Below, one piece after another: positions 1 to 8,943 of a stretch of 53,600 bases of DNA. The notes beneath the pieces were generated by a model. That model was given only the letters and a program-made list of their open reading frames with translations, was not told the DNA's origin and made no database searches. The stretch is from positions 1 to 53,600 of the forward strand of contig JASJDS010000016.1 of NCBI GenBank assembly GCA_030065055.1, given 5' to 3'. Source of the stretch: Calothrix sp. MO_192.B10 (GTDB lineage: Bacteria; Cyanobacteriota; Cyanobacteriia; Cyanobacteriales; Nostocaceae). The first letter of the stretch is position 1; every line of letters starts with the position of its first letter. Made by a program: the position numbers and the translations under genes.

Positions 1-152
1 GAAAGAGCCTGTGCAGTCGGTCTGCCGGGGACTGGGAAATCTCAGTCTAGGTCAGAGGCGAAACCCCGCCAGGGAAAAACCAGGAAATCCTCAAAGTGAT
101 TTGGGGAAGTCCCCACCACAATTCACTTGAATTTGGTGGGGGAGGATGTCAC
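1..152 (+). mobile_element. Possible IS200/IS605-type right end (omega-RNA-like 3' hairpin)
   Basis: The stretch has no long ORF but is rich in hairpins. Positions 30-47 can fold into a 7-bp stem, and positions 111-124 pair with 129-141 around a short loop. The second hairpin is followed directly by GGAGGATGTCAC. A G/C-rich hairpin followed by GAGGATGTCA is the usual right end of tnpB-carrying IS200/IS605 elements, where it also forms the 3' part of the omega RNA. That identification is from memory of the family. No tnpB lies inside the window, so this may be the tail of an element starting upstream or a solo end. Another structured RNA is possible. Confidence 0.4.
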
Positions 153-223
153 CGAGTAAGTCAACAATAAATATTCTCAAGGAACAATCTTTTGTGTATG
201 GCTGCTAGCTATCAAAATAACCA

Positions 224-1027
224 ATGAAAATTGTTGATTTAATTACCTGGTTTGAGTCATGGGCAAATCCAGCTTGGCAAGAAAGCTGGGATAACTGTGG
301 TTGGCAAATTGAACCTGGGGTTTTACAGTCCCCAGCGCGGGTATTGGTGTGTCTGACACCGACTTTGGCTGTAATGGAAGAAGCGATCGCTCTGCGGGAA
401 TCTGGTATACCTGTAAATCTGATTTTTGCCCACCATCCCCTCATTTTTTATCCCCCCAAGTCCCTATGTACTGGGGATGCGATCGCAGAAATGGCGCGAT
501 TGGCTTTTACCCACAATATTGGTATTTATACGGCACATACTAACTTTGACCAAGTAGAAGATGGTACGGCGGATGTTCTGGGACAAATTTTATCCCTGCA
601 AGCAAGTACGCCCATAGTACCCACCCAACCAGGTTTAGGATATGGCAGAGTCGGAAACTTGCCCACTTCCTTAACACTACAAGAGCTGCTGACAACTATC
701 CATGCCCGTCTGCATCCTGACAAGCTACTTTTCTCCCCCACCGTTGATTTACAACAGCAAATTTCCAGAGTGGCTGTTTTAGGAGGCTCAGGAGCAAGCT
801 TTATTCAAGCTGTCGTCAAAACTGGCGCCCAAGTTTATTTGACTTCTGATTGTAAATTCCATCAATTCCAAGAAAGCCGCGATGCAGGGCTAATTATCCT
901 TGATGCCGGACATTATGCCACCGAACGTCCAGCTTGCGATCGCCTAGTGGAAAAGTTTCAAGCTTTGTCAGTTGATTGGGTACAGTTAAGCCAAAAAGAC
1001 GAAGATTTTCGCCAATTTTTTCCTTAA
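224..1027 (+). CDS. Nif3-like dinuclear metal-centre protein
   Basis: This 267-residue protein belongs to the Nif3/YbgI (DUF34) family, which folds into a toroidal hexamer with a dinuclear metal site. Visible metal-site signatures are HHP near residues 70-72, AHTNFD near 104-109 and the C-terminal GHYATE near residue 230. The length fits the short form without the inserted PII-like domain. The biochemical role is unsettled: the family is often labelled GTP cyclohydrolase 1 type 2, but that activity should not be assumed. The ATG start follows shortly after the hairpin-rich element at the window edge, and the gene appears to stand alone. Confidence 0.9.
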   Translation: MKIVDLITWFESWANPAWQESWDNCGWQIEPGVLQSPARVLVCLTPTLAVMEEAIALRESGIPVNLIFAHHPLIFYPPKSLCTGDAIAEMARLAFTHNIGIYTAHTNFDQVEDGTADVLGQILSLQASTPIVPTQPGLGYGRVGNLPTSLTLQELLTTIHARLHPDKLLFSPTVDLQQQISRVAVLGGSGASFIQAVVKTGAQVYLTSDCKFHQFQESRDAGLIILDAGHYATERPACDRLVEKFQALSVDWVQLSQKDEDFRQFFP

Positions 1028-1368
1028 TGTAAGGGTACATCAAAAATTGAACAAAGGCAGAAGGCGATTTTCTTTACTCCCCCTGCTCAATAACTCAACA
1101 ACTTAAGAGGATTCCAAGGGATTGGTTCTGTGGTGATTTGGAAGTCCCTAAGGACTAATCTGAATAGCAAACATTTGTTGAGTTTTTAAAATTACACTTA
1201 TATATAGTATTTTTAACTACAAAAAAAACTACAAATATATTAATAGTGATTAGTATCACAAAATATATGTAATAACAATCACCAAAGTACATTATTCCAG
1301 ATCAACAAAAAATGAAGAGAAAAGTTCCACACTATAAGTAACCTAGCCATTACCATTTTTCTATCAAG
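1028..1368. other. AT-rich intergenic region
   Basis: This 341-bp spacer has long A/T runs, especially 1190-1270. No ORF, strong hairpin or recognisable RNA was seen. It probably carries the promoter of the small gene at 1369. Confidence 0.5.
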
Positions 1369-1584
1369 ATGATTCGTACTCTGGTTGACTCTGCTTTTCA
1401 AACTGGATATTTAAGTGTTGCATCTGAAGGTCTTATCCGTCAGGTTCTAACTACAAAAATTTATCAGCCTGAAGATTTAGTAATACTGGCAGATCTGTGG
1501 GATGCAGTGCGTGCAGGTAAAGTGAAACGAGAAGGCTCCTCAGACTTGACCATAGAATTGCTGAAAAAATTCCAAATTGATTGA
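1369..1584 (+). CDS. Small conserved hypothetical protein
   Basis: A 71-residue protein with no signal peptide or membrane segment. It reads as mixed helix: an N-terminal stretch MIRTLVDSAFQTGYLS, a central helix around LVILADLWDAVRAGKVKRE, and a C-terminal helix ending LLKKFQID. Composition and codon use look like a real cyanobacterial gene. Similar short proteins are, from memory, common in filamentous cyanobacteria, but no function is known to me. No convincing Shine-Dalgarno precedes the ATG. Monocistronic. Confidence 0.6.
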   Translation: MIRTLVDSAFQTGYLSVASEGLIRQVLTTKIYQPEDLVILADLWDAVRAGKVKREGSSDLTIELLKKFQID

Positions 1585-2161
1585 TTCTCTTTCGTGAAAA
1601 GGATGAAGCCTATAAAGAGAATGAGTTAAGATTGTATACATAGGGGTTAAACTTAAAGCTAGGTCCCCATATTTCTCAGCCATGCCCATAAATACCAGTA
1701 GGCAAGTCAATCATTCCCAATTATCTCTTGTGCCAGAGTATTTATTATTACATAATGGTAAAAATGACTCACCAACGACTATAAAAATTGTCCGGACTAA
1801 TTATGAATGATGTGACTTCTATCAAAAATATATTCTTGAGAATTAAACTGTGAGAACTCAAGTTACACTGGTGTGATAGTGCAAGTGCTGTAATAACATC
1901 CGTTGTTGCGCTCCTTGTCAATTCACTTAGCTCAGTTAGCGGCTCCCCTTAGGAGCATCTCCATCAGGCGTTTCCCTGGGAACATCGCCAAAGTCCAATA
2001 TTTATGATTGTCATTGATATGGCAATACCTACATAACTTGTAGTTTAGGGTAAATCTCAGCACCTTTGAAGTTTGATGTAGATAACTTCTAAAGAGTGAC
2101 GTATACTGGGAGTATACCTAAATGTTGACAGATTTAACGTTAGAAAAGGCAGAAGCAGTAG
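1585..2161. other. Intergenic region with palindromic repeat debris
   Basis: No convincing gene in 577 bp. Around 1935-1985 lies a short repeat-like segment (CTCCCCTTAGGAG palindrome, then GGCGTTTCCCTGGGAAC) of the dispersed palindromic type seen elsewhere in the window. A 24-codon ORF starts at the ATG at 2122 and overlaps the start of the gene at 2162 in another frame; it could be a leader peptide, but nothing else supports it. Confidence 0.4.
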
Positions 2162-2473
2162 ATGCTACACCGCAAGATTTATCAACTGTGTTGTGATGGG
2201 CGGGATGTATGTGTTTTCTTGCGGGACCAGCAACGCTGGATAGAACGCGCCCGCATCATCGATATCGAAGGAGACTTAGTCACCTTGCGCTATGAAACCG
2301 AGGAAGAAGACGAAATCTGCTCTTGGGAAGAAATGGTTCGACTCGAAAGTATAGGTGCTGTTAATCAAAAATTAGCTTCAGTACCAAGGGGAAATGTAGA
2401 ACCACTGTTAACAGAAGAATGTCCTGAAGCCGAACGCATTCGTAATCCTTACAATGATACCAATCCAGAATAA
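2162..2473 (+). CDS. Conserved cyanobacterial protein, possibly DUF6679
   Basis: A 103-residue soluble acidic protein. The N-terminal half (RKIYQLCCDGRDVCVFLRDQ, then WIERARIIDIEGDLVTLRYE) suggests a small beta-barrel like those that bind RNA or peptides, followed by the acidic segment TEEEDEICSWEEMVRLESIG and an extended C-terminus. I recall near-identical proteins throughout cyanobacteria, grouped as a DUF (probably DUF6679), with no assigned function. A clear rho-independent terminator follows about 100 bp downstream, consistent with a single-gene transcript. Confidence 0.75.
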   Translation: MLHRKIYQLCCDGRDVCVFLRDQQRWIERARIIDIEGDLVTLRYETEEEDEICSWEEMVRLESIGAVNQKLASVPRGNVEPLLTEECPEAERIRNPYNDTNPE

Positions 2474-2576
2474 AAATAGTGCAAAAAGGGATTACTCAGC
2501 AGTCAATCGTCGTCACAATACCTCAAATGCCCAATCGACGATAATATAGGCTGCATACAATTATTCTTTTGACAAT

Positions 2577-2616
2577 ATCCCCTCCCGATCTAATTTCTGG
2601 AGGGGATTATTTTTTG
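2577..2616 (+). terminator. Rho-independent terminator
   Basis: ATCCCCTCC at 2577-2585 pairs with GGAGGGGAT at 2599-2607 around a 13-nt loop and is followed by TATTTTTTG. Stem plus T-tract is a classic intrinsic terminator on the plus strand, ending the transcript of the gene at 2162. Confidence 0.85.
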
Positions 2617-2794
2617 CGTAAGTCCTGTAAGTAATAAGTAATAAAGCGGTTCCCACTCAAATGAGGTTGTACCAGCAGCCAGAATTGCCAAGCCTTTCAG
2701 CTTCAAGTATGTACCTCACCAGATAGAGAAACGCTTTGACCACAGTCTTTGGCAGCTTACTCACGCTTCTGTGTTGTAATCGAAAATAGCTCAC

Positions 2795-3199
2795 CTACTT
2801 ACGCATAGGGGGTCTAGGAGGCATTCTCTGTTCTAGGGGAACCACTGCTATATTGACGCTAAAGTTATCTAAATTGGCTTGAAGAAGTTCTTTTTGGCGC
2901 TGAGTTAAATCTGGTATTTTTAAAACATCCTCAACTGTTTGGTAAGGACCATTCTGAACAATCAATTTTGCCAGAGTGGGGTAAAAACCCGGACATTCTG
3001 TAAAAGCCACTAGATTGGCATTATTCAAATCTATCTTTTGGTCTGATTCAACGCATAACTGAATATTCCCTACTGCCACAATTGTCCCCTGGTGGATATT
3101 AATCCCCTGTGCTGCTACTGATTGAGGTCTGCCAAAAAAACCAAAGCTAGCGATCGCCACTAAGCACAATATGCCTAACCATCTACCTAATCGCTTCAT
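2795..3199 (-). CDS. psbU: PsbU-like photosystem II extrinsic protein (divergent)
   Basis: The 134-residue product has a Sec-type signal peptide (MKRLGRWLGILCLVAIASFG, cleavage probably after AAQ) and then the PsbU helix-hairpin-helix domain: KIDLNNANLVAF, PGFYPTLAKLIVQNGPY, VEDVLKIPDLTQRQKELLQANLDNF. PsbU is the 12-kDa lumenal protein that stabilises the oxygen-evolving manganese cluster. The ATG at 3199 was preferred to an upstream GTG at 3214 because GAGGGA lies just before it. Unusual features are two cysteines in the mature domain (in CVES and TECPG), a shortened N-terminal region and a proline/arginine-rich tail, RMPPRPPMRK. It may be a PsbU paralogue rather than the main PsbU. The pentapeptide-repeat gene lies upstream on the same strand. 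Confidence 0.8.
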   Translation of the reverse strand: MKRLGRWLGILCLVAIASFGFFGRPQSVAAQGINIHQGTIVAVGNIQLCVESDQKIDLNNANLVAFTECPGFYPTLAKLIVQNGPYQTVEDVLKIPDLTQRQKELLQANLDNFSVNIAVVPLEQRMPPRPPMRK

Positions 3200-3305
3200 A
3201 AATCCATCCCTCACGCGATGTGCAACTCTTAAAAGATGAAATTCTACCCTATGGTTAACAGAGAGATTGTAATTGTTATCTGTTGCCAGGGTGGAACAAT
3301 GTTAT

Positions 3306-5021
3306 CTATCTTAATGGAGGTTCCCCAGACCCCACATTAGTTAAATGGACTTTGAGTGCATCTGGTATATTCACCGCAGTTTCCAAGCCCCGCACTCCAT
3401 CCCACTCTAGATTTTCATTCCAAACCATTTGTGCTAAGTTAGCGTCAGTCAAGTCAGCACCACCAAGAATGGCATAACTGAGGTTACTACCACTGAGATT
3501 TGCCCCATTGAGAGTAGCACCACTGAGGTTACTACCACTGAGGTTGCTACCACTGAGGTTGGCATAACTCAGGTCTGTACCAAAAAGAATGGCATCGCTG
3601 AGGTCAGCTTGACTCAGATTGGCTTGATTGAGAATCACTCCACTCAAGTCGGCTTGATTGAGAATTACGGCACTGAGGTCTACGTTGCTCAGGTCTGCAC
3701 CCATCATAATTGCTCCTTCTAGGTTGGCACCGTGGAGTTTGGCACTGTGGAGTTTGGCATAGCTTAGGTCTACAGCACTCAGATTTGCTTCGGACAAATT
3801 AGCACTAAAAAGAATGGTGTCACTCAGGTTACTACTGTGGAGAGTTGTATGGCTCAGGTCCGCACCACTCAAGTCCGCACGACACAGATCCGTACTACTG
3901 AGGTTCGCATCACCAAGTTGAGCATCACTAAGATTCGCGCCAAAGAGAATTGCATGACTCAGGTTCGCTCCCCGTAGGTCAGCGTTTCGCAGGTCAGCAC
4001 CGCTCAAATCTGCATAACTCAGGTCTGTATTCGAGAGGTTAGCAGTATTTAGATTGGCATGGGTGAGATCCCCACGACTGAAATCCGCACCAGTAGCGAT
4101 CGCTCCACTCAAATTACAACTACTGAGATCGGCACGGTTGAGATTGGCTCCACTCAGGTTGGCTCCACTCAAGTTAGCATCTCCAACAGAAGCATTATTC
4201 AGGTTAGCACAACTAAAATTAACCCCTGTGAGGTTGGCATTTCCTAAGTAAGCCGTACTCAGATCGGCAGTACTAAAATTAGCCCCTGTCAGATTAGCAT
4301 CCCCCAGGTATGCACCACTAAAGTTACCACCCTTGAGAAATGCTCCTACAACACTAGTAAAATTACCAATTTCAATGGTATCGCTATAGTTGATAATCCG
4401 CAGCAGTTGGGAGGTAAAAAAGTTGTCTGCATCCCTTTGACCGGATGGATAAAAAATAATTTCTTGGCTGAGATGATCATGCTTTTGACCATAGTGGTGT
4501 AATGCCAAGAGCAATATCAGTACATTCAGTCCTGTATTTATATCTATCTGACGCAGCCCAAGGGTAATATTCTTTGCCTGTAGCTGCAACATTTTTTGTT
4601 GGGGTAAATTATAACCCGGTGGAGCATCAATAAATTCCCCTCCACACCAACGCAAATAAAAATCTTGCAGATGCTGAAAAAGTTTTACCGGCTGGAATCT
4701 ATCCTCATGGGTCAGATTTTCCAGTATTGCTGCTAACATTTTCGGCTTGAGTACTGCGTTACTGAGTAAATCATAAATCTCTAGTGGGATTTGCTCTTTC
4801 CTATCCCCGATTTGCGACCATGTTTGTAATTGTTTTTGCAGCCTGTTCTGGAATTGCCTAGTTTGTAAATTTTCTTTTTCTAAGTTTACATTTTGGCGAT
4901 AAAACGTCATATTTGTATGTTCTTTTTCTTGCAAACACTTTCCCTGAAAATAAATTTTTAAACGTTGCCAGATTTGAAATAAATTTAACATGATTGTATA
5001 TGTTAATACCGATGCATCCAC
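3306..5021 (-). CDS. Pentapeptide-repeat protein with N-terminal helical domain
   Basis: A 571-residue protein. Roughly residues 215-535 are tandem A(N/D)LSx pentapeptides, which form a right-handed quadrilateral beta-helix. The first ~215 residues are not repetitive and look helical (EIYDLLSNAVLKPKMLAAIL; FQHLQDFYLRWCGGEFID; GLNVLILLLALHHYG). This block resembles, from memory, segments next to pentapeptide tails in cyanobacterial NACHT/STAND proteins, but no P-loop is present. No signal peptide or clear membrane span. An internal ATG at 4991 is an alternative start; neither start has a strong ribosome-binding site. Function unknown. The psbU-like gene follows 106 bp downstream on the same strand. 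Confidence 0.8.
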   Translation of the reverse strand: MDASVLTYTIMLNLFQIWQRLKIYFQGKCLQEKEHTNMTFYRQNVNLEKENLQTRQFQNRLQKQLQTWSQIGDRKEQIPLEIYDLLSNAVLKPKMLAAILENLTHEDRFQPVKLFQHLQDFYLRWCGGEFIDAPPGYNLPQQKMLQLQAKNITLGLRQIDINTGLNVLILLLALHHYGQKHDHLSQEIIFYPSGQRDADNFFTSQLLRIINYSDTIEIGNFTSVVGAFLKGGNFSGAYLGDANLTGANFSTADLSTAYLGNANLTGVNFSCANLNNASVGDANLSGANLSGANLNRADLSSCNLSGAIATGADFSRGDLTHANLNTANLSNTDLSYADLSGADLRNADLRGANLSHAILFGANLSDAQLGDANLSSTDLCRADLSGADLSHTTLHSSNLSDTILFSANLSEANLSAVDLSYAKLHSAKLHGANLEGAIMMGADLSNVDLSAVILNQADLSGVILNQANLSQADLSDAILFGTDLSYANLSGSNLSGSNLSGATLNGANLSGSNLSYAILGGADLTDANLAQMVWNENLEWDGVRGLETAVNIPDALKVHLTNVGSGEPPLR

Positions 5022-5465
5022 TGATGTGTTATGATTTCCCAGGAAATTTCTTGGAGCTAATTTTTGTTACTATCTACCTGAAAATTGTATTTTACAAAAC
5101 ATCTTAATGTTGAGATTGTATGAGATAGTGGCTCTAATGGGGAGGAGTTGCCTTGACCCCTAGGGTGTCAATACAAATGTAGGCTAAAATTGGGGCTTTT
5201 ACTTGTCAGTTAACCGTTGTTGTCTATGTCATAGTTTTATGGCTGATTCGGCTTATTTCTTAGTCGAATGTAAAAATCATGTACACAACCTGCTAAAAAC
5301 ATAATTATTTTGGGAACAATACTACAGTACAACTGTGTCAGCAACCAGAAATTTGCTAGGGATGCTAATGCTTCCCTCAGATGAGCTGCTTAATATCAAG
5401 CAACTAGGTGGTTGGTTATAGTAGTACCAATTGGTTGAAGAGAATGCAAGATAAATGGTTTTTGC
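5022..5465. other. Intergenic region between divergent genes
   Basis: This 444-bp spacer separates the minus-strand pentapeptide gene from the plus-strand metalloprotease and should hold both promoters. No ORF, strong hairpin or known operator was seen. Confidence 0.5.
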
Positions 5466-8400
5466 ATGAGATCACAATTAAATAAAAAATTTTGCCAGGA
5501 CATAGATGGGATGAAGAGATTAACCTGTTGTGTTATTTTGTTGCATGGTCTGTTTTTAGGAATATTGCACTCAAGTGCCCAGTCAGTGGCTGCCAATGTG
5601 GAATCCAAAGGCGGCTTCAAGGAAAAAATTGCATTGCCCAAAATGAAACAGGGTTCTTTACCCCGTACCCCAACCCAGGTGCAAATGTTAGAATCACCAA
5701 AGGGCAAAGTTATTCCTACAGCCGCCTCCCTTCCCAACTGGGCATTATCGAAAGTATGGGTAATTGACAACAAAAAACAAGTACAACATCAGCCTTTTAT
5801 ATGGGTAGCGAACAACACTCAATCACCTGGACAGCAGCCATTTTTACAACTAGCTAATAAGGCAGGAAAGCCTAATATTTCCAGGAAAAAGCCGAAAAAA
5901 AAGGATGGTTTGCAACCATTCGACAAAGTAATTAAAGACACTAGAAAAGCATCTGGTCTTTTCACTTTATATCGCCATCCCAAAAAGAATAAAATTTATC
6001 TAGAGATTAAACCACAGCAATTAAATAAAAACTTCCTCGCCACTGCAACCTTGGAATCAGGTATTGGGGAACGGGGTATTTATAGTGGTATGCCCTTAGA
6101 AAACTTTTTATTTTACTTCCAACGGGTAAATAACGAATTAAATTTTGTCGTGAAAAACGTTAACTTTCGCACCCGTGAAGGAGATCCCCAGGCGCGATCG
6201 CTTGCCCGTTCTTTTAGTGATTCTATCCTTTATACTATTAAAATCAAGAGCATTCACCCCCAACGTCAAACCATCCTCATAGATTTAGGGGACATATTAC
6301 TCAAAGACCTAGGAGGATTATCGCAAAATTTGGGAGCGATCGGCAGTCCCAAAAAATCCTATTTTGGCGATGCAAAAGCCTTCCCCAAAAATATGGAAAT
6401 TGAGTCAATCATCAACTTTGTAGCTGGTAAACCAGGCAAGCAGCGTAATTTTACCACCCTTGCCGATAACCGTGGTTTTCGCTTGCGGGTTCACTACAGC
6501 CTTTCTCAGCTACCGCAAAATAACTACCGACCCCGACTAGCAGACAATCGACTGGGTTACTTTATTACCGCTTATCAAGACGTTTCCAACGACGAACGCA
6601 AAGATCCCTTTGTCCGCTACATCAACCGTTGGCATTTAGAAAAGCAAAACCCCAAAGCTGCGATTTCTCCACCCAAAAAACCCATAGTCTTCTGGATTGA
6701 TAATGCTGTTCCCTTAGAATACCGGGATACTATCAAAGAAGGGGTGTTGATGTGGAATAAAGCCTTTGAAGCAGCTGGTTTCCAAGATGCCATCCAAGTG
6801 AAGCAAATGCCAGATGATGCCACCTGGGACCCCGCAGACATCCGCTACAACACCATTCGCTGGATTAACACAGTGGATGGATATTTTGCTATGGGGCCAT
6901 CCCGGGTTAATCCCTTAACTGGAGAAATCCTCGATGCCGATATTTTAGTGGACGGTAGTTTTATCCGGGCAATCAAAACTGATTACAAACGAATTATTCA
7001 ACCTAGCCAAAAACAAAGCCGCACTTCCCTCTCGGCTTTAATGCACAATCGTCTCCTGTGTGCCAATGGATTAGATAATATTGTTTCACCTTCATCACCA
7101 GAGAAAAGTCCCCTCACCCAGCGTTTATCTCAATTAGCAGGCAAGTACGATCTTTGTTATGGGATGGAAGCTGCTAATCAGTTTGCTTTTGGTTCCTTGG
7201 CAATGTCCTTACTCCAAAGCAAACCTCCCACCAGTGCCCAAAAGAAGAAATATGTCCATGAATATTTAAGGTTGATTATTGCCCACGAAGTCGGGCATAC
7301 ATTGGGATTACGCCACAATTTCCGGGGTAGTACCTTACTATCGCCCCAGGAAATGAACGATCGCAAAATTGCTGGGAAAAAAGGTCTGACTACATCGGTG
7401 ATGGACTACATCCCACCCAACATTGCTCCCCAAGGAACCAAGCAAGGTGACTATTTCCCCGACTCCGTGGGTGTTTATGACCACTGGGTAATTAAGTATG
7501 GATATACACCCATTAAAGCTGCATCTCCCATAGCAGAAAAGCCAATTTTAGATCGGATTGCCCAAGAATCCTACAAACCAGAATACAGCTACTCTACAGA
7601 TGAGGATGTATACGACCTTGACCCCACCGCCAACCCTTGGGACAATAGTTCTAATGTATTGGTTTATTCCCAGTGGCAGCTAGATAATGCCCGGTTGATG
7701 TGGACTCGGTTAAATCAACGTTATCCCTTAGAGGGCAATAGTTTCACAGATGTTAGGGACAGATTTGGAACTGTATTAGGCAATTATTTTCAAAATATTT
7801 ACTATATTTCTAAATATATTGGTGGTCAGTCCTTTTACCGGGTACATGGAGGAAATCCACAAAATAGATTGCCATTTCAACCAGTACCCCTGGAAAAGCA
7901 AAGAAAGGCATTAGAAAATTTACACAAGTATGTATTTGCAGAAGATGCTTTTAACTTTTCACCCCAACTACTAAATAAATTAGCACCATCCCGTTGGCGA
8001 CATTGGGGTAGTAATCCCAAAACAGGGCGTTTAGACTATCCCATTCATGACCTAGTATTGTCCATGCAGAGTTTGGTATTGTCAGATTTACTGTCAAGCG
8101 ATCGCCTTTCCCGACTTAAGGATATTGAGTTAAAAAGCGAACCCAAAAAATCCCTGACATTACCTGAATTATTTGATACCTTGCAAACAGGTATTTGGAC
8201 GGAAGTAATCAAGCCCAAGAAAGACCAACCCTTAGAAATTGCTAGTTTGCGCCGGGGTTTACAGCGTCAACACCTCAAAATTTTGACAGACATGGTGTTG
8301 CGAAAAAAATCTGTTCCAGAAGATGCCCGGACGTTAGCTTGGTATAAACTGCGGCAATTGAAAGAAAAATTGGATCGGGTAAATTCCCAAGATGAATATA

Positions 8401-8471
8401 CCAAAGCCCACCTGTTAGAAACCCGCGAACGGATTAAGAAGGTGTTAGATGCACCATTACAGGGGAGTTAA
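5466..8471 (+). CDS. Secreted zinc-dependent metalloprotease (DUF5117/DUF4953 type)
   Basis: A 1001-residue predicted metzincin-like protease. The zinc site HEVGHTLGLRH is at residues 607-617, followed by NFRGS, and a Met-turn SVMDY lies near 644-648. The N-terminal ~400 residues fit the paired DUF5118/DUF5117 regions of this family (LFTLYRHPKKNKIYLEI; ESGIGERGIYSGMP). A hydrophobic export signal is present (LTCCVILLHGLFLGILHSS). The second Met (5511) sits nearer the signal core and is a plausible alternative start. The substrate is unknown; location is probably periplasm, cell surface or outside. It stands alone, divergent from the pentapeptide gene. Confidence 0.9.
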   Translation: MRSQLNKKFCQDIDGMKRLTCCVILLHGLFLGILHSSAQSVAANVESKGGFKEKIALPKMKQGSLPRTPTQVQMLESPKGKVIPTAASLPNWALSKVWVIDNKKQVQHQPFIWVANNTQSPGQQPFLQLANKAGKPNISRKKPKKKDGLQPFDKVIKDTRKASGLFTLYRHPKKNKIYLEIKPQQLNKNFLATATLESGIGERGIYSGMPLENFLFYFQRVNNELNFVVKNVNFRTREGDPQARSLARSFSDSILYTIKIKSIHPQRQTILIDLGDILLKDLGGLSQNLGAIGSPKKSYFGDAKAFPKNMEIESIINFVAGKPGKQRNFTTLADNRGFRLRVHYSLSQLPQNNYRPRLADNRLGYFITAYQDVSNDERKDPFVRYINRWHLEKQNPKAAISPPKKPIVFWIDNAVPLEYRDTIKEGVLMWNKAFEAAGFQDAIQVKQMPDDATWDPADIRYNTIRWINTVDGYFAMGPSRVNPLTGEILDADILVDGSFIRAIKTDYKRIIQPSQKQSRTSLSALMHNRLLCANGLDNIVSPSSPEKSPLTQRLSQLAGKYDLCYGMEAANQFAFGSLAMSLLQSKPPTSAQKKKYVHEYLRLIIAHEVGHTLGLRHNFRGSTLLSPQEMNDRKIAGKKGLTTSVMDYIPPNIAPQGTKQGDYFPDSVGVYDHWVIKYGYTPIKAASPIAEKPILDRIAQESYKPEYSYSTDEDVYDLDPTANPWDNSSNVLVYSQWQLDNARLMWTRLNQRYPLEGNSFTDVRDRFGTVLGNYFQNIYYISKYIGGQSFYRVHGGNPQNRLPFQPVPLEKQRKALENLHKYVFAEDAFNFSPQLLNKLAPSRWRHWGSNPKTGRLDYPIHDLVLSMQSLVLSDLLSSDRLSRLKDIELKSEPKKSLTLPELFDTLQTGIWTEVIKPKKDQPLEIASLRRGLQRQHLKILTDMVLRKKSVPEDARTLAWYKLRQLKEKLDRVNSQDEYTKAHLLETRERIKKVLDAPLQGS

Positions 8472-8541
8472 GGGAATTCAAAAGTCACGCATTCAAAAGT
8501 CAAAAAAACTACATTAATTTTGATGAGTCGCGGGATGTTTA

Positions 8542-8605
8542 GATCCCCGACTTCTATCCTAGGAATTGCTACAATGTGCGGATATTGATTCAGAAGTCGG
8601 GGATC
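8542..8605. repeat. Inverted repeat of the GATCCCCGACTTC family
   Basis: Arms GATCCCCGACTTCT (8542-8555) and AGAAGTCGGGGATC (8592-8605) are exact complements around a 36-bp centre. The same arm occurs as a compact palindrome at 34221-34253 and as a half site near 31297-31312. It is a dispersed palindromic intergenic repeat. Confidence 0.85.
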
Positions 8606-8636
8606 ACCTTACCTAGTCCTCAAAACTAATGAAAAG

Positions 8637-8930
8637 GACTACTGCCTTGTCCCATTAGTCCTGAGAGGTGAAGAAAAAAACCGCAAAGGCGCGTTAGACA
8701 CGAAGTGGCTTCCCGTAGGGTAGGGCTCGAAGGAAGAGAAAGAGAGGATAAATTTGGAACCTGGTTTACCTATCAAAATTAATGGGACAGACCACTAATG
8801 TGGTCGAGTACTACTGTTCCACCACATTAGTTCTGAGGGGTAGAGGAAGAAACCGCAGAGGCGCAGAGAGCGCAGAGGAAGAGAAGGAGAGGATAAATCT
8901 TGAACTTGGTTTACCCGGCAAAATTAGTGC
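8637..8930. repeat. Imperfect direct duplication in spacer
   Basis: Two related segments, about 8637-8785 and 8820-8930, share the order ATTAGT(C/T)CTGAG, AACCGCA(A/G)AGGCGC, GAAGAGAA(A/G)GAGAGGATAAAT and (A/G)GTTTACC. The first copy carries an extra GTTAGACACGAAGTGGCTTC-type insertion. No coding capacity is evident. Confidence 0.6.
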
Positions 8931-8943
8931 GATCGCCCATTAC

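Noticed and set aside
1-152. RNase P RNA, 6S RNA or SRP RNA tail
   Set aside because: The conserved segments I remember for cyanobacterial rnpB and ffs are not present; the IS200/IS605-like 3' hairpin fits better.
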